This document shows, one piece after another, positions 58,653 through 64,000 of a stretch of 64,000 nucleotides of DNA. This DNA comes from Elysia crispata (taxonomy: Eukaryota; Mollusca; Gastropoda; Plakobranchidae): the NCBI GenBank assembly GCA_033675545.1, contig JAWDGP010004715.1, positions 448,501-512,500 of the forward strand, in the 5' to 3' direction. Under the pieces are notes generated by a model. It saw only the letters and a list, made by a program, of their open reading frames with translations. It was not told the origin of the DNA and searched no databases. The translations under genes and the position numbers were made by a program. Position 1 is the first letter of the stretch; the number at the start of each line of letters is the position of its first letter.

Positions 58653-61600
58653 ATAATTCACTGATTTTAGGTTTTTTAAGGTTACTAAAATTTTGGAGAG
58701 AATGCCAGGCCCTGTATGCCCTGTGTTGAGTTGTGAAATCTCTCATGTGCCTCATGACATTGATGAAGATATATTTTGCTAGAATAACATAATTATTTTA
58801 ACAATGGAAAATCTTATTGTGGTAAATATTAAAAATTTTGATGTCTGGTTAGTGCTTCATTACTCATATATAAAAATTATATAACCATAAAAGCCAAAGA
58901 TAAATTTCAATACATGTATAAAGTTGACTCTATCTTTTTAAGCAAATATCAAGCAGATAGGCATAGACGTTTTTATGTAACCATTATGGTTATTATAATA
59001 TTTCAGATGCAGAGTGCAAGATAGTTATCTCATTATTTATACAGAAATGCATTGCACTATCCTTGATACTGAGAATCTGCTATTAAATTATTTATGGTCT
59101 ACTAAGTCTCTGTCAGTCTGATAAGAAAATTGTATTTAAACCCGCTTTTAATAAATTGCTGCACTGTTATAGTATTTCAATTTAACCATTTTGACATAAC
59201 TATCTAAGAAGTTTAGACTTTACCGAATGTTGTAAAAAATGTAATCAATGTTCATGCTTAATTTCTTTCTTGGTATTTTCCAATAGTGATCTACAAGTGA
59301 ATCTCAAATCTATGCAATATTTAACTCTGTGTCCACAAATACTGAATTATGTCTCAGTTTATTTATTATTCAAACCATAATTATATTGAACATAATAGGA
59401 GCCACTTATTTATAATAAATCAAGGCAGTTTAAATTCCATTTCAAATGTAATCTCCAATTTACAATGGAAAACGTTAGTATAATTTATGATGTTGGAATA
59501 TTGCACAAGCTTTATATACTTAATTCATCAATTTTTCAGAGTACTTGTTTTTGACATATGCATATTGCATCTGACCGAGAAATTATTACTGGTTTTTTCC
59601 CCTTTTTTTCTCTTTGTTTACTCTTTAGTGAGCAATCAAATAATGTAATATTTGACACTTAATTCAAACAGCATTATAGGGTTAAAAAAATATTAAGTTA
59701 TCTGAATCCAAGATATATTTCTAGTTCTCACCACAGTGAGAACACATAACATAAATATTACAAAAGTTCTCGCTCTTGTATGATACAAGCATGATTCCCC
59801 TTTCAAATGAACAACTGGGCATAACATCTCTTTTGAAGAAGAGCAAACTTTACAATAACATCAAATTTATATTTTCCAGAGCTGTTCATTTAAGAGATCT
59901 AAAAAATACAGAAACTTGAGATTCCCCTCTATGCTTCATATATGTTGCAGAGGCAACGACATTCTTTCTCTTATAAATGGAGAAGAAATCTTAACTGAAA
60001 AGTAAACGAAATTTGGGCTTTTTTTATTTCTTGGAGCCCTCATATTTTTTCTCTCTCTCCACAATGAAACAGAGATTTGATCCTCTGCAGACACATTGTT
60101 ATTAGGTCATCTCTCCACAGAAGCCGATCATTGGTCCTGACCTCTTTTTTTTTGGAAACATTACGTTCTCTAAGGAAGCTTTCAAAGGTCGGCATACTTA
60201 TTTTAAGATTTTAAACAGTCAGATTATAGATAGCCATATTTTTTTATTTCAAAGCTTCTGGGTATACAATGTTGCTGATATTAGAGGACTTTTTGTTGTT
60301 GTTTTTTTTTTTTTTCAAAGAAAGAAATCTGAAAAGTTTGTTTATTAAAGGATAAAAGAACCATCATTGTTCAGAGAAAAGTTCACTCTCTTTATTCAAA
60401 GAGACATTATTTATCAAGAGATCAAGATTTTTTTTTCTTTGAACACAATATGAAAGGGTTTTTTTATGCAAAGATTTAGTGTTCAGGATTGGATGTTAGT
60501 TTTTAATTCAGTCAGTGATATTATTGCTTTGAAAGTTAGGTTTAGATTTTCAGAATTAATATTTGAATCTATAATATACCTCCAACTGAAGCAACTCATT
60601 GTAAAAAATCTGTTCTTTGTCACATATGCATAACATAACAAGCAATCACAGTTGCCTTTTAAAAACATGGTGCCTTAGGAGAGTAGAGTAATTTTCTCTC
60701 TCGAAAACTTTTGAAGCTTTTTATATTTGGTGGAAATACCTGACAATAATGGTGTATTCAACTTCCTTAAATTAACTAAGGATAAAATAAAAGGGATGGG
60801 AGGAGATATTCTGAATCAAGATGGTCGCACTTTATAAAGTGCATTCATTTACCAAACTCAAGCTTCGTCCTGTACAGCAGCATTATTTTCAATAACTCAG
60901 TCCTGTCTCACTTTTTTTCACATTAGCATCTGAACTCAAAGTTTTACTTTTCTGATTTTTATAAATATGTTCATGTTATTTTTCACATCCCACCTTGGAT
61001 ATTTTGAAGCTTATTTTTCTCTGTGTCTGTATAGTGGCTAGATGTTTTAATCTGCTGAAAGACAAATTGTAACCACTTTATGTAATACCTTGTAATTTGA
61101 CTAATTTTTATGTCTGTTGCTATCTTGTTCCATTTTATACAATTTTTCATGAGAAAACCTTGAGTAATTTACTCAAAACTCAAGAATACATGGTGCTATT
61201 TCTCTGCTTTTAATACTTTCCACACGTCAATGTAGGCGTTATGACTGTAGCATGCTGTTATTTTTTAAGAATAAACATACAGTGGTAAATTTCATCCATC
61301 ATAGATAAAATTGTAGAGTTGATTATTATTATGGCTTTTCTTAGAGCTAAATGTTTTAATCAACTTGAATTTATGAAAGTCACGAACAAACATGATACAA
61401 CCTTCCAGTTTTTCTAATTAAGCATTCTTCTGCAATAAAAAAAAATAAGTTTTATAATTTAAGTTAAGATGTTTCTCTCTTTTGAATTGTATTATTACTA
61501 AAAATTATAATAATACGCAGCACTTTGTACATCATTGACTGTATGCAATATCGTGGCTTCTTTGTGTGTCTGTCCCATAGCTTTGGGTGTCTTTGTCAAA

Positions 61601-64000
61601 TTGCTATCATTAGTATCAATGCTAAAGTGAATGTATAGATGATTAGGTGTATACAGTATTTATATCTTGGGAAACGGGTATGCCTCTGAGAAACTAAATC
61701 TTTTAAATGCTTAACCATTAACCATTATGTTCAGCATTAAAAAAACTGCTTATAGAAATATACTTCAAACAACAAGAGAAGGATTTAATATGATATTCAC
61801 CTGTGCAAATGCTATTTATGATCTATCCATAATAATAGATTTTATATAATCATAATAATATGTTTAGCCATTTCGAGATATGATTTTATTTTATTGAGAA
61901 GATCAATTTTATAAAAATTTTATTGCTGAGTACTTCAGTGCAACTTAATTTTTTTAAATCTCAAAATATAAGAGATGACTTTTAATAGAAAGGAAATACA
62001 TAGCTTTGTGCAGCATAGAAAAGGATATTTCTGATGATATTATATTAAAAGGCATGTCAGATTATTAAACATCAGACTTTACTTTAATGGTCCTCAAAGA
62101 TAATACACAGTTTGATTATGAGAGGCTATTAAAATTTACCTTTTGGAATGCATGGGTTTGATTTAAAATCTAGGGAAGTGTGCTCTGAAAAATCAATAAA
62201 CTTTTTATGTACACCCATACCATTTTGTTCCTCTTTATATTCATGAGTATTCTTGAATCACATAATTTTTTTTTTATTTCAAGTGTTCTTAAAAAAAGGT
62301 CATTTGCTAAAAACCTACTGCTCATAATCTGATCACCATTTTTTGTTCTTTTCAAAATATGATCCTAAGCATTTCGCAATTTTCAAATGATTTGCATTGT
62401 AATGCAGCAAAAAAAAGAAAATAAATTCATTCTCTACATCCAACATATGGCAATGAAACCATCTCACATAATAATTATTCTTGCGACAAGTAGTTGAATA
62501 TTCACAAAGAATAAGTGCTTGCTGAAATTATAACACCTTTACCTTTGAAATTTTAGACTGGAACTTTCCAAAGGATATGCATTTAAAATGCTCATAACTG
62601 GGTTAATTTTTTAAATATAGTATCCTAAGATTATGTTTTAATTAACTTCATCATAGTTGATCTACACAGCAAGTAAGAAATGTAAGACTTGATGTCAACT
62701 GCCTTTTCACACAAGGTATACCCATCTTAATCTTCACAACAAAAAAAGAAGGAAGAAAATCAACATTTAACTGTTGTTTTTGAATACTCTTGTTTTTTAT
62801 TAACTTTGTATGAGGATTGATTGTAGTGCAGTATATAGAAGTATTTCTTTCTTTTCCTCGTTCATCACATGACTCAGATTTATTTTCATTACCAAATGTT
62901 TCTTATTCTGAAGGAAACCTTTCTCGGTGAAAATAAAATGCTGACCCAAAGCCAAGATAGTGTAAAATTTAGTGCCTTTCCGAGCAACCGCTTGCGATGA
63001 CAAATGCCTTTGTAATTTAAAAGATTATTTAATCTTTAGAATGTGGATAGGAGAGGAGGGTAAAACCTAACATTTTTGTCATTCAAGATTTACAAAAGGA
63101 AAACTTATAGACCTAAATAGACACATATTTTGGGCATTATAATTGTCATTAGCTTCTCCCTATGTAAAAAAAATGAAACAAAACTGTTTTCTCTTTTTCT
63201 TAGTCTCTGCTTGCGTATTTGCAACATTGTTGGCAAAATGGTTGCTTAATGTAATGTTTGTGATTGGATTGTAATGGAAATCAGTAGAAAAAAAATTATT
63301 CTTTCCGATAAAAGCCACAATAGAGCCCTAACACTACCTTTGCTAAAAACTTTATGTGATTTTTTTTGTCCCCAAATTTTAACTGGGTTTTTCTCTTTTT
63401 TTTTTTTAATTTGACATTCTTTTGATCCAATTAATTGAAGATGAGGAACAGTTAAATACTTTCACTGAAAGTAGATATGAATTTTTTACCACTATGTAAC
63501 TGCTATGCGTTTGCCATGAAATAATTGTTAGCAAAAATCTGTTTTAAAAGATCAGGCAATAGTTGTTTGCAGGAATTCACTAGAAAGACTGCAATGCATC
63601 CAGCACAATTATTAGACTGCAACTTTCTTGAACTCGTAATTACACAAAATAAAGTTTTCAGCACTTCTCTTTTTCGCTTCTATCCAGCGTTTTCAGCTCT
63701 TCTCTTCTTTTTCCTTCATTCCTGCTGTTCTAGCTTTCTTATCCATCCTTTTTGCTGTTTCCAGTCTTCCACTTTCTTTTTCATCCTATTCTTTGGTTCC
63801 CAATCTCTCTTCAGCCCTTCTCTTCCGTTATTTTTTTTTTAACCTTTCGTGGCCTTTCTTTCCACCTACCCGCAGCCTTCAAGTTTTCCTCTTTACTATC
63901 CTGTCGCTTCGTGCCCCTCTCCTTTTCTTTACTGTTATATGGTGGATTGTGCTGTAGCTCTTTTCTACTTTTTTTCCCCTCTTTCTAATCGGTGATTTAA
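58653..64000. other. 3' flank or distal 3' UTR, no gene recognised
   Basis: AT-rich, largely unique DNA with only short T and A runs and no long microsatellite, unlike the 5' half. Open frames (60483-60668, 62170-62355, 62800-63003, 63525-63988) show no domain signature, and the last is pyrimidine-rich low complexity. Confidence 0.5.

Noticed and set aside
63525..63988. Possible gene at the right edge
   Set aside because: Pyrimidine-rich low-complexity frames without splice structure or domain signature.

Overview
The window is eukaryotic and almost certainly from an invertebrate animal. Introns are long GT-AG introns, coding exons are 53-398 bp, intergenic DNA is AT-rich, and simple-sequence repeats are extremely dense. 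A mollusc or other lophotrochozoan is my guess from the repeat style and protein type, but the sequence does not prove it.

One gene dominates, on the + strand. I assemble 33 coding exons from 14953 to 58395. Their phases join without a stop into about 1,804 codons. The predicted product is a type I membrane protein. It has a signal peptide, then LamG-LamG-EGF-LamG-LamG-EGF-LamG as in the neurexin family, then a Pro/Gly-rich stalk and one membrane helix at about residues 1187-1209. A Gly/Ala/Ser-rich cytoplasmic linker follows, and the protein ends in a WD40 beta-propeller of about seven blades (residues about 1420-1800). A neurexin-like ectodomain joined through a membrane helix to an intracellular WD40 propeller is the main discovery candidate here. 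I know of no named family with this layout, but I could not search for one.

Layout: 1-14952 is 5' flank with no convincing gene, full of (CT)n, (GA)n, (ATT)n, (ACT)n and (TATC)n tracts. 14953-15025 is the signal-peptide exon. 15026-25480 is a 10.4 kb repeat-rich first intron. 25481-43659 holds the extracellular exons, 44426-46874 the stalk and membrane exons, 47165-53101 the cytoplasmic linker and 53447-58395 the WD40 exons. 58396-64000 is 3' UTR and AT-rich flank with no further gene that I can support.

Mobile elements within the gene are an inverted pair plus a truncated copy of a tRNA-derived repeat in intron 3, two copies of a short element with matching terminal inverted repeats in introns 9 and 31, a decayed antisense non-LTR retrotransposon with a readable YADD motif in intron 21, and a probable decayed tRNA-derived SINE in intron 16. 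Several CT/GA tracts sit where they could affect splicing. The clearest case is exon 8, which has a 96 bp CT tract just upstream and a complementary GA tract just downstream.
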